A stretch of DNA of 47,628 nucleotides from Smithellaceae bacterium. Its GTDB lineage: Bacteria; Desulfobacterota; Syntrophia; Syntrophales; Smithellaceae. Positions 1-7,913 of the stretch are shown here, piece after piece. The stretch spans positions 1-47,628 of the forward strand of contig JAQUVQ010000017.1 of the NCBI GenBank assembly GCA_028693285.1. Direction: 5' to 3'. Under the pieces are notes generated by a model, which ran no database searches, was not told the DNA's origin, and saw only the letters and a list, made by a program, of their open reading frames with translations. The position numbers were made by a program, and so were the translations under genes. The number at the start of each line of letters is the position of its first letter. The first letter of the stretch is position 1.

Positions 1-1547
1 GAATTGCCGCACTTGATGTTGCCGCCCAGATTCGGCAGCGCCCGTTCGTGAAAGAGCTTGAACTGATAATTGAGCGTTTCGCCGGTTTCGCCTTCCAGAA
101 CTTTGAGCAGAAGTGAAAGCTTGGTGACCTCGCAGGCCTGAAAATCGATGTCCACACCGTAGATGTTGTTGAGCAAAATGCGCTTGCGTTCGGCGGTGGT
201 CAGATGCCACGCTCCGCCTTGCCCTTTGAAGAGAACCGGCTTTTTGGCTCTGGCGCATTTTTCGGGATCGTTTTCCGCATACCACTTTACATGCCAGTCC
301 AGCAGATGCTGATACGCGCCCAGCAGAAAGGACCCGGACCCGCAGGCGGGATCAAGAATGCGCAGTTTCTCCGCCGTTCTGGGTGTTTTTCCTTCAAGGA
401 GTTTGCCCACGGTGTTTTGAACGATATAGTCCACAATGTAGGTGGGCGTGTAGAAAACGCCGCCCGCCTTTTTGACTTCCGGCTTGTCTTCGACCACGGC
501 GCGATGGTCGCTGGTGAGACGGATGACCTTGCCCAGGAACTGTTCATAAACCTGGCCTAAAATGTCCGCGGGCAAAACGGAAAATTCATAAGGCGAATCT
601 GGATAGTAAAGGCGTTTGAGAATGTCCTTGAGCGGTTTGTCGTCAATGGTAAGCGACGTCGTGAGATTGTCGGGCGGTTCCGCCTCGTTTTTTTCATGAC
701 GGAAATGAAACAGGCCGGAGTTATAGCGGTCATCGGCTTTGTAGAACAGTTCCCGCAGCCTGGCGTAAGCATTATTGCCGTTGCAGAGGCCGCGCAGACT
801 GCCGTATTCCTCAATGCCCCGGTCTTCCGCGATGCGCAGGAAAATAATCCTGTCGATGGTGCGCTGAACGGCGTCGTTCAATTCCCTGACGCTCAGTGTG
901 TTGCGAAGTGCGATGTTGCGGGCCAGCATTTCGCGCCAGCTTTCGATCTCCGCCAGAAAAGCGCTGTCCACTTCGGCGGTGCCCCGTTTGCCTTTGTTAA
1001 ATTCGGCGTATTTGTCAAACGAGCCTTTGAGAATGGCGTCTTTGGAAAAGATGCCGGCGATTTCATCCCATTTTTCGTCGTACTGTTTGTAGGTATAGTA
1101 AAGGATGCGGGCCTTGTCCGCCCTGTCGGATTGGTCCGGCTTGACGCGGCAGTCGTAAACGGCAAATTCGTCAAAGTCGGTGACAATGGAAAGCGGCAGC
1201 TTTGCCGACCAGGCATAACGGCGAACCTGATAAGCGGGCGCGGGCGTGTCCTTGATGTTGATGGAGGGCTGCTTGGCTTCGACAAAGAACTTGCGCTGTC
1301 CGCCGATGCGAAAGGAATAATCCGGCGCTTTGGTGACGCCGCCGACTTTCACGGCGTCTTCATGAATGACGTCTTTATAGGCTTCGGCATTGCCCGCTTC
1401 ATTGTTGACATCCCAGCCCAGCGCTTGGAAAAATGGATCGATAAATTCCCGGCGCACCTGTGTTTCGTTGTAGGCGCCGGATTTGTAGGCTTCCTTGTTT
1501 CTTTCAAACCGTTCTATGAGATCAAGAATAATTTGCGGAGCGGGCAT
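1..1547 (-). CDS. Type IIG (Eco57I-like) restriction-modification enzyme, N-terminal part; gene continues beyond left edge
   Basis: The reverse strand is open without a stop from ATG 1547 to the window edge, giving about 515 residues; the C-terminus is missing. An AAGGAA ribosome site lies 6 bases before the ATG. A PD-(D/E)XK-type nuclease pattern is visible near the N-terminus (Asp76 in APDY, then Glu90-Ala-Lys92 in FFVEAK). Further on are the amino-methyltransferase pieces GGVFYTPTYIVDY and motif I DPACGSGSF (from about residue 399), followed by the motif-IV approach region IKCGN at the edge. Nuclease and methylase in one chain is the layout of Type IIG / Eco57I-family enzymes, which cleave and methylate DNA with one polypeptide. 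Intact or broken status, target recognition domain and specificity cannot be seen here. The neighbouring gene is divergent and unrelated. Confidence 0.85.
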   Translation of the reverse strand, partial: MPAPQIILDLIERFERNKEAYKSGAYNETQVRREFIDPFFQALGWDVNNEAGNAEAYKDVIHEDAVKVGGVTKAPDYSFRIGGQRKFFVEAKQPSINIKDTPAPAYQVRRYAWSAKLPLSIVTDFDEFAVYDCRVKPDQSDRADKARILYYTYKQYDEKWDEIAGIFSKDAILKGSFDKYAEFNKGKRGTAEVDSAFLAEIESWREMLARNIALRNTLSVRELNDAVQRTIDRIIFLRIAEDRGIEEYGSLRGLCNGNNAYARLRELFYKADDRYNSGLFHFRHEKNEAEPPDNLTTSLTIDDKPLKDILKRLYYPDSPYEFSVLPADILGQVYEQFLGKVIRLTSDHRAVVEDKPEVKKAGGVFYTPTYIVDYIVQNTVGKLLEGKTPRTAEKLRILDPACGSGSFLLGAYQHLLDWHVKWYAENDPEKCARAKKPVLFKGQGGAWHLTTAERKRILLNNIYGVDIDFQACEVTKLSLLLKVLEGETGETLNYQFKLFHERALPNLGGNIKCGN

Positions 1548-1710
1548 GGAAGTTCCTTACATTTCGACAAGAAATATTTGTAGAACTTTCTGACGTTGCT
1601 TCATATAGCCAATTGAAATTCTTATCAATAATTTTCTTGCGGATGCGCTTTTTTTATTTTCACATTTCCGACGTTGCATGCTATTAAACGCAAAAAATAA
1701 GGACATTGCC

Positions 1711-2619
1711 ATGAAGAAAGCGCCTCTTGTGTTCGGCATCGGCCAGTGCTCGCTGGATCATCTTGGCCTGGTCCCGGTTTATCCCCCTCCGGACGTGAAA
1801 TGCGAATTTACCAACCTGGTTCTGCAGGGCGGCGGCCCCGCCGCCACGGCGCTGGTCGCGCTGAAACGCTGGGGCGCCCGCTGCCACATCGCCGGTGTGC
1901 TGGGTGATGATGGTTTCGGAACGCAGATCCAGGCGCTGCTTTCCGCCGAAGACATAGACACGACAGGCCTGCAAATCCGCAAACAGCATCAGTCACAGTT
2001 CGCGTTTATCGCCAGCGAGCCTGCGCTGGCCCGGCGGACGATCTTTTACCAGATGCCCACGGGCGCGCCGCTTCGGCCGGAGGAAATCAACACCGGCATT
2101 CTGCTTAAGAGCCAGGCGCTGCATACCGATGGGCTGTTTACCGAAGCCTCGCTTTTCGCCTGCCGCAAGGCAAAGGAAGCGGGAATTCCCGTCATTGTGG
2201 ACGCGGGGACGCTGCGCGACGGCTTGCTGGAGATGGCGAAAATGAGCGACTGCTTTGTCACATCGGAAGTATTCTCCAACGCTTTTGCAGAAACGCCCGC
2301 CGAAACCTGCCGAAAGCTTGCCGCCATGGGCGTTCGCCTGCCGGGCGTCACGCTGGGCAAGCGGGGGTATGTGGCGCTGGTTGACGGACGCTTCATCGAA
2401 AAAGAAGCCTATCCGGCCAAGGCGATCGACACGACGGGCTGCGGCGACGTTTTCCACGCGGGCTTGATCCACGGAATTCTTCATGGATGGAGCGCGGAAA
2501 AATGCCTCGACCTGGGCGCCTGGGCGGCCGCGCGCGTCAGCGAACAAATGGGCGGACGCAGCGGCATTCCCGATATCCGCACTCTGCAGTCCAAATATCC
2601 CGGCGACCACGGCCGGTAA
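1711..2619 (+). CDS. PfkB-family carbohydrate kinase (ribokinase-like)
   Basis: A 302-residue sugar or nucleoside kinase of the PfkB/ribokinase fold, which transfers the ATP gamma-phosphate to a hydroxyl of a small sugar-like substrate in the cytoplasm. The first PfkB signature is seen as LQGGGPAATALVALKRWG near residue 40, and the second, with the catalytic Asp and anion hole, as DTTGCGDVFHAGLIHG near residue 250. The length is normal for the family. ATG 1711 is preferred over the upstream ATG at 1678 because a clear AAGGA lies 7-8 bases before it. It is monocistronic: the flavoprotein operon downstream has its own promoter at 2682. Substrate cannot be told from the sequence. Confidence 0.88.
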   Translation: MKKAPLVFGIGQCSLDHLGLVPVYPPPDVKCEFTNLVLQGGGPAATALVALKRWGARCHIAGVLGDDGFGTQIQALLSAEDIDTTGLQIRKQHQSQFAFIASEPALARRTIFYQMPTGAPLRPEEINTGILLKSQALHTDGLFTEASLFACRKAKEAGIPVIVDAGTLRDGLLEMAKMSDCFVTSEVFSNAFAETPAETCRKLAAMGVRLPGVTLGKRGYVALVDGRFIEKEAYPAKAIDTTGCGDVFHAGLIHGILHGWSAEKCLDLGAWAAARVSEQMGGRSGIPDIRTLQSKYPGDHGR

Positions 2620-2681
2620 AAGAGCCTGAAAATCAGGACGAGACCGCCGCAAACGCAAAAATGACAAGCACGGGATTTTCT

Positions 2682-2710
2682 TTGACAGAGCCGAAGGGTT
2701 TCACTATACT
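2682..2710 (+). promoter_or_regulatory. Sigma-70 promoter of the 2818-12750 redox operon
   Basis: TTGACA at 2682-2687 and TATACT at 2705-2710 are separated by 17 bases, a near-consensus housekeeping promoter. It lies about 100 bases upstream of the first gene of the operon (2818), inside a 198-base intergenic region that holds no other gene. Confidence 0.75.
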
Positions 2711-2817
2711 CGGGCGCGAAAATAATCTGTTTTCTGAACGTGCAACATCGTTTGTCAAAAGGCCGGTTTAAGTTATGGCCGGGACATCTTGCAATATTTC
2801 CGGAGAGGAGAAGGCTT

Positions 2818-4311
2818 ATGTCGGATTATGAAGTCGTGGTAATAGGAGCCGGCAATGGCGGACTGACGGCCGCGGCCGGGCTTGCCAAGCGCGGGCACAA
2901 AACGCTGCTGCTTGAAAGACACAATGTCCCGGGCGGATGCGCGACAAGCTTCGTGAGAGGCAGATTCGAGTTCGAAGTCGCGCTTCACCAGTTGAGCGGC
3001 ATGGGGCTGCCCGAATTTCCCGGGCCGCTGAGGGGACTGCTCAACGATCTGGGTGTGATGGACAAAATCGAGTTTGTCCAGCAGAAAAATCTTTACCGCG
3101 TGGTCGTCCCCGGACAACTGGACATCAATCTGAAAGCCGACCGGGCGGCGGTCATCGAATCTCTGACGGAAAGATTTCCGGCCGAAAAGGAGGGCATCCA
3201 AAAGTTCTTTGACCTTCTCTACGCGTTCTGCAACGAACTGGTGAACGTCCTGTTCATCCATGATCCGGAGGCCAGCCCCGAAAAATACCCTCTTTTCTTC
3301 AACCTCGCGCTGAAAAACTCGCAGGGCATTCTGGACGACTACCTCAAGGACCGACTGCTGCAGGCCGCTGTGACCATCTACTGGAGCTACGCGGGGCAGC
3401 CGCCGAGCCGGCTGAGTTTTATGGAGCTGGCGATGATGATCTGGGCGTATATCGAGTTTAAGCCCTGGCACATGAAGGGCGGATCGCAGGCCATGTCCAA
3501 CGCTATTTGCGACGCCTTTCTCCGCTGCGGCGGGGATGCGCGATTCAACTGCGCCGCCCGAAAAATCCTGGTCAAAAATGGAAGAGTAGCTGCCGTCGTG
3601 ACGGAGGATGGAGAAGAAATTGCGACAAAGTTCGTGGTGTCCAACGCCGGTCCGATTCGCACGCTCATCGACATGGTCGGGGCGGAAAACTGTCCGGCGG
3701 ACGAGCTGAAAAAGCTCAACGCCCGCACGGTCGGACTGTCGGCCTTCACCCTATACATGGGCTTCGACTGCGAACCGTCGGAGCTGGGAATCGACAAGGC
3801 GACCAACTTCATCTGCACCTCCACGGATGCCGATTACGCCCACAGCAAAATGAAAACGCTGGACGGAGCGGAGTACTCCCTGCTGACCTGCTATGACGTG
3901 GACGATCCGGACTTCTCGCCTGCGGGCGCCTGCCAGGCTTCTCTGGTCACGCTCCAGTACGCCCAACCCTGGATGAGCGTTCCCCCGTCGAAATACCACG
4001 ACACGAAATACCGCTTCGCTGAAAAATTGCTCGACCTTGCCGAGAAAGCCTTCCCCGACCTCCGGAAGCATCTGGAGGAGGCCGAACCTGCTACGCCGCT
4101 GACGCATATGCGCTATCTCGGACATCCTGGCGGTTCGATTTACGGATCGGAACATTTCACGCGGGAGACCAGCCTTTTTGTCGATTCCAAATCGGCGATC
4201 GAGGGGCTGTATTTCACGGGCGCATGGAACGGCTCGGGCGGATTTCAGCCGACGCTTCAGTCGGGCGCTTCCTCGGCCCGGCAGATCTCACGGCTTCTGA
4301 GAAAGCAGTAA
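2818..4311 (+). CDS. FAD-dependent oxidoreductase of the phytoene desaturase / carotenoid isomerase (CrtISO)-like family
   Basis: A 497-residue flavoprotein. The N-terminus is a classic dinucleotide-binding fold, VVVIGAGNGGLTAAAGLAKRGH then LLLERHNVPGGCATSF, the pattern of phytoene desaturases, carotenoid isomerases and retinol saturases. The C-terminal FAD segment GLYFTGAWNGSGGFQPTLQSG is also visible. ATG 2818 is chosen because GGAGAGGAG stands just before it; the longer frame from 2740 has no such site. No other carotenoid or terpenoid gene is nearby, so carotenoid chemistry is unlikely. As first gene of an operon with a ferredoxin reductase, a molybdopterin oxidoreductase and a crotonase, a C=C saturation or desaturation of an unknown substrate is a reasonable inference. 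Substrate and direction are unknown. Confidence 0.82.
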   Translation: MSDYEVVVIGAGNGGLTAAAGLAKRGHKTLLLERHNVPGGCATSFVRGRFEFEVALHQLSGMGLPEFPGPLRGLLNDLGVMDKIEFVQQKNLYRVVVPGQLDINLKADRAAVIESLTERFPAEKEGIQKFFDLLYAFCNELVNVLFIHDPEASPEKYPLFFNLALKNSQGILDDYLKDRLLQAAVTIYWSYAGQPPSRLSFMELAMMIWAYIEFKPWHMKGGSQAMSNAICDAFLRCGGDARFNCAARKILVKNGRVAAVVTEDGEEIATKFVVSNAGPIRTLIDMVGAENCPADELKKLNARTVGLSAFTLYMGFDCEPSELGIDKATNFICTSTDADYAHSKMKTLDGAEYSLLTCYDVDDPDFSPAGACQASLVTLQYAQPWMSVPPSKYHDTKYRFAEKLLDLAEKAFPDLRKHLEEAEPATPLTHMRYLGHPGGSIYGSEHFTRETSLFVDSKSAIEGLYFTGAWNGSGGFQPTLQSGASSARQISRLLRKQ

Positions 4312-4322
4312 AGGGGGAAACG

Positions 4323-5480
4323 ATGGCCAGAACAGAAATCATGAAAAAAGTAGCCGGATACGATGAAATCATCCGGGACAATATAATTCTCGAGAAGTAC
4401 GGATTCGACTATAACGCCAGAAAGGGAGAGGTGCAAAAGATCATCGATTCGCTTCACCCGCAAAGGCTTGACCTGACCGTGTCGGAAATCACGGAGCAGA
4501 CCGCAAGCGCGAAATCTTTCAAGCTGGTGAGCTCAAGCGGCTCTCTGCCTCCGTTTCAGGCCGGCCAGTACATCAATCTTTTCGTGGAGGCAGGCGGCAT
4601 CAGGACCAGCAGGCCATACAGCATCGCGTCCTCCCCCACGCAGACCGGCTATTACGAAATTACGGTCCGGCGGGTGGAAGACGGCTTTGTTTCGAATTTC
4701 CTGCTGGATGAACTGAAGACCGGCGACCGCCTGCAAGCCTCTTCCCCTTCGGGAAACTTCCACTACAATCCTCTTTTCCACGGGGACCGGCTGGCGTTCA
4801 TCGCGGGCGGCAGCGGCATCACGCCTTTCATGAGCATGATCCGCGAGATGGCGGACCGCAATCTGGACCGCAGAATGCATCTGTTTTACGGCAGCCGCCT
4901 GGAGGAGGACGTGATTTACCGGCAGGAAATCGAGCGGACTGCCGAAGCCCACAAAAACTTTACCTGGGATCTGGTCGTGTCCGAACCGGATCCTTCCTTC
5001 AGCGGATGCCGGGGGTTCATCGACGCGGACCTGATCGGGAAAAAACTGGAAGGAAAGGACTGGACGTACTTCGTCTGCGGGCCGGAGGCCATGTATCAGT
5101 TCTGTCTTCCCGAACTGGAAAAACGCTCGATCCCGGCAAGAAAAATCCGCGTCGAAGTCATGGGCGCGCCGAAAAACATTGTTTCCTATCCCGGCTGGCC
5201 GGAAAACGTGAAAGCAGGGGATGTTTTCCCAGTGGCCATCAAAGGGAAGAAGTCCATCCGCGCGGCGGCCTCGGAGCCGCTCATGATCTCGTTGGAAAAA
5301 GCGGGGGTGGTGATTCCCGCCCTGTGCCGTTCCGGAGAATGCAGCCTCTGCCGGACAAAACTGCTTTCCGGAAAAGTGTATCAGCTAAGCGGCGTTAAGC
5401 TGAGAAAATCCGACCGAACCTTCGGATATATCCATCCCTGCATGGCCTATCCGATTTCGGACATTGAAATCCTTCTGTAA
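4323..5480 (+). CDS. Ferredoxin-NAD(P) reductase-type flavoprotein fused to a plant-type 2Fe-2S domain
   Basis: A 385-residue electron-transfer protein. After about 45 unassigned residues comes an FNR-type FAD/FMN domain (RPYSIASSP, flavin-binding), a nucleotide-binding domain (GGSGITPFMSM near residue 165; FVCGPEAMY near 255), then a C-terminal 2Fe-2S domain with CRSGECSLC and a late HPCMAYP, the CX4CX2C...C pattern of plant-type ferredoxins. This is the order found in one-component reductases such as phthalate or vanillate oxygenase reductases, though no oxygenase is present and the setting looks anaerobic. ATG 4323 follows AAAGGGGGAAACG; a longer frame from 4224 runs into the previous gene. 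It starts 11 bases after the desaturase-like flavoprotein and is probably its redox partner (inference). Confidence 0.85.
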   Translation: MARTEIMKKVAGYDEIIRDNIILEKYGFDYNARKGEVQKIIDSLHPQRLDLTVSEITEQTASAKSFKLVSSSGSLPPFQAGQYINLFVEAGGIRTSRPYSIASSPTQTGYYEITVRRVEDGFVSNFLLDELKTGDRLQASSPSGNFHYNPLFHGDRLAFIAGGSGITPFMSMIREMADRNLDRRMHLFYGSRLEEDVIYRQEIERTAEAHKNFTWDLVVSEPDPSFSGCRGFIDADLIGKKLEGKDWTYFVCGPEAMYQFCLPELEKRSIPARKIRVEVMGAPKNIVSYPGWPENVKAGDVFPVAIKGKKSIRAAASEPLMISLEKAGVVIPALCRSGECSLCRTKLLSGKVYQLSGVKLRKSDRTFGYIHPCMAYPISDIEILL

Positions 5481-5498
5481 GGCCGGGAAAAGCCTGTG

Positions 5499-6248
5499 AT
5501 GAAAGTTGTCTTCTTAGGCACAAACGGCTGGTATGATACGGACACGGGGAATACGATCTGCACTCTGATCACCACCCCCGAGGCGGTCATTATCCTTGAT
5601 GCGGGCTACGGCCTTGCCAAGCTGGATCGTTTTCTGAAGCCCGGCGACGCAAGGCCCGTGTTCCTTTTTCTCAGCCACTTTCATCTGGATCACATTGCGG
5701 GCCTTCACACCCTGACCAAATTTCTACTCGGCGGCGGGTTGACCATCTGCTGCCCCGCCGGCGGCCGGGACGTTCTTCAAACGTTCGTGAATGCTCCGTT
5801 CACTGTCCCGCTCGAAGGTCTGCCCTATCCGGTCCGTATGCTCGAACTGCCGGGAGAAGCCGCATCCCTGCCCTTTCCCGTTCAGGCCCTGCCGCTTCTC
5901 CATTCAGGGCTGACGCTTGGATATCGTCTGGAGATCGGCGCGAAAGTCATCGCCTACTGCCCGGATACGGGTTACTGCGAAAACGCCGTGATCCTGGCGC
6001 GCGGCGCGGATCTGCTGATCACGGAATGCGCCTACAAAGAAGGTCAGTCGTCGGAGAGCTGGCCTCACCTGAATCCCGAGACGGCCGGCCGGATCGCCCG
6101 GGAAGCCCGAGCCCTGCGTCTGGCGCTGACTCACTTTGACGCCCGCATCTACCGAAGCCTGCCGGAAAGAATGGAGGCGCAAACCGCGGCCCGAAAGGAA
6201 TTTCCCGCCGCCTTTGCCGCCTGTGACGACATGATCCTTGAATGCTGA
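5499..6248 (+). CDS. Metallo-beta-lactamase-fold hydrolase (RNase Z-like subgroup)
   Basis: A 249-residue protein of the metallo-beta-lactamase superfamily. The metal motif HxHxDH is clear as LSHFHLDHIAGL near residue 65; later ligands are likely in CPDTGYCENAV and ALTHFDARIY. Such proteins hydrolyse esters, thioesters, phosphodiesters or act on RNA. Sequence style (GTNGWYDTDTGNT at the start, CPDTGY) resembles the RNase Z / phosphodiesterase-like branch more than true beta-lactamases. The ATG at 5499 is chosen; a GTG directly before it at 5496 is an alternative. It is the third gene of the redox operon, 18 bases after the reductase; a thioesterase-like or housekeeping role in that pathway is only a guess. 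Confidence 0.78.
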   Translation: MKVVFLGTNGWYDTDTGNTICTLITTPEAVIILDAGYGLAKLDRFLKPGDARPVFLFLSHFHLDHIAGLHTLTKFLLGGGLTICCPAGGRDVLQTFVNAPFTVPLEGLPYPVRMLELPGEAASLPFPVQALPLLHSGLTLGYRLEIGAKVIAYCPDTGYCENAVILARGADLLITECAYKEGQSSESWPHLNPETAGRIAREARALRLALTHFDARIYRSLPERMEAQTAARKEFPAAFAACDDMILEC

Positions 6249-6257
6249 AGACGCGCG

Positions 6258-7847
6258 ATGAAATTTAAGCTTTTTCCAAACACAGTTCCGGGAAAATGCC
6301 TTCTTGCTTCGCGTCATTTTCCCTGGGCTTTTGTGCGCCGGCTGCCGTTTTTGCCGGCGGCCGTTCTGTTCCTGACGCTCCTCGCGTCCTGCGCACCGCA
6401 ATATTTTTCACCCGTCCCCGGGGATGCTTTCACGCGCAAGGATCTGCGGGAGCTGTCCGGCCGAGAGCTTTGGCACGGGTTTGTTTTCAACGGTGAAAAA
6501 GTGGGGTTTGCCCGCCTGAAGATAGAACCGGATGCCAACGGGCAGGCCTACACACTGTTTTCCGAGGCCAGCCTGCGCATCCGTTTTCTCGGGATGGGCA
6601 AGAGCATCAGCATTCGGGGCGAAGATCGGGTGGCCCCCGATCTTTCGCTGATCTCTTTCCAATACGAACAGACGATGGACGACAAGCCCCTGATCCTCAA
6701 AGGCGAAATCCGTGACGGCCGCCTGTTGGTTGTTCAACGATCGGGGAGCGAAGCCAAAACCTTCGAAACAAAGATTTCGGATCCACTGTATCCGGCAAGC
6801 GGAATCAACCTTTATCCCGTCCTTCAGGGAATGAAGACCGGCGACGATTACGCCTATCCGGTCTATGATCCGCAGACGCAGTCCGTCGTGGACGTGTCCC
6901 AGTCGGTCGTTGCCTTTGAAGAAAGCCGGCGGCTTGGAATTGAACCCTCCTTCAAACTGGAGACGCGAATGTCGGGGCACGTCGCAGAAAGCTGGGTCAA
7001 TTCTCAAGGAGAAACAGTCTTCGAGCGCGGCATGGGGGGCGTGCTGATCACGTTCAAGGAAAGCGAAAAGGGCGCGAAGAGTTTTCTGGCCGAAGCAGGC
7101 ATGGGCAAAAAAGATTTGATTTTTGACTTCAGCCTCATCCGGACGGACACACCCGTCACCTGTCCCCGAAAAGCCGATTTTCTGGAGGCAACCGTCGAAA
7201 TCCCGAAAAACACCCTGTCTCCCCTGCAAAGCCCCCATCAGAATATTTCCCCGCAAGAGCGCGACGGAAAAACGGTTTGGATCTGCCGCATTCGCAAAGC
7301 GGACCCCGATGTTCCGGACCTGACCCGTCAGGCGCTGAACGCAAAAGATCGCTTCCTTTTCCTCGCCCCTTCGCATCACATTGAAAGCGATCATCCGGAA
7401 GTTCTCAAGGCGGCCCGGAAAGCTGTTGAAAACGCCAGGACACCCCGCGAAAAGGTCGAACGCTTAACCTCCTGGGTGGCAAATGAAATCAAGGATGAAC
7501 CGGTGGATTCTTTCTCTGCGCTGGAGGTCCTTCACGCCCGAAAGGGAGAATGCCAGGCCCACACGCTGCTTTACACGGCCATGGCCCGAGCGCTGGGAAT
7601 CCCCACGCGTTTGACCGGGGGCATCGTTTATATGGAAGGCATGGGATTTCTCTATCATGCCTGGGCTGAAAGCTTTGTGGACAAATGGATTCCCGTGGAT
7701 CCGACGTTCAATCAGGTTCCCGTGGACGCGACCCATATCAAACTGGTGGAAGGCCCCGATTGGCTTTCCCTCCTGCCCATGGGAAGCATCATCGGACACA
7801 TCAAAATCAGGAACATTCGGTTCCGTTGCGGCGAAAACAGCGATTGA
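6258..7847 (+). CDS. Transglutaminase-like lipoprotein
   Basis: A 529-residue predicted envelope lipoprotein. The N-terminus has a basic region, a hydrophobic stretch (FLPAAVLFLTLLASC) and a lipobox ending at Cys, so it should be lipidated and exported. The middle is a large beta-rich region without recognised motifs. The C-terminal third is a transglutaminase-like cysteine protease core with the triad visible as Cys432 (KGECQAHT), His467 (LYHAWAES) and Asp481 (PVDPTFN). Members of this fold act as proteases, amidases or crosslinking enzymes. It begins 9 bases after the metallo-hydrolase gene, so it is cotranscribed with cytoplasmic redox enzymes, which is an odd mix. The substrate is unknown. 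Confidence 0.8.
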   Translation: MKFKLFPNTVPGKCLLASRHFPWAFVRRLPFLPAAVLFLTLLASCAPQYFSPVPGDAFTRKDLRELSGRELWHGFVFNGEKVGFARLKIEPDANGQAYTLFSEASLRIRFLGMGKSISIRGEDRVAPDLSLISFQYEQTMDDKPLILKGEIRDGRLLVVQRSGSEAKTFETKISDPLYPASGINLYPVLQGMKTGDDYAYPVYDPQTQSVVDVSQSVVAFEESRRLGIEPSFKLETRMSGHVAESWVNSQGETVFERGMGGVLITFKESEKGAKSFLAEAGMGKKDLIFDFSLIRTDTPVTCPRKADFLEATVEIPKNTLSPLQSPHQNISPQERDGKTVWICRIRKADPDVPDLTRQALNAKDRFLFLAPSHHIESDHPEVLKAARKAVENARTPREKVERLTSWVANEIKDEPVDSFSALEVLHARKGECQAHTLLYTAMARALGIPTRLTGGIVYMEGMGFLYHAWAESFVDKWIPVDPTFNQVPVDATHIKLVEGPDWLSLLPMGSIIGHIKIRNIRFRCGENSD

Positions 7848-7913
7848 CAAACGATGCATTTTCATTAAAAGGGGTATAGAACGATTGGCCGACAGGCCGG
7901 AAAAGGAGATGCC

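Noticed and set aside
696-1583. 295-codon open frame on the + strand
   Set aside because: Antisense to the restriction-modification gene, whose frame continues through it with nuclease and methylase motifs.
2740-2817. Upstream extension of the CrtISO-like gene to 2740
   Set aside because: The extra 26 residues are basic and unlike the family; the dinucleotide fold should begin near the N-terminus and ATG 2818 has a strong ribosome site.
2818-4311. Carotenoid biosynthesis gene
   Set aside because: Only the fold matches; no phytoene synthase, prenyltransferase or cyclase is nearby and the partners are anaerobic redox proteins.
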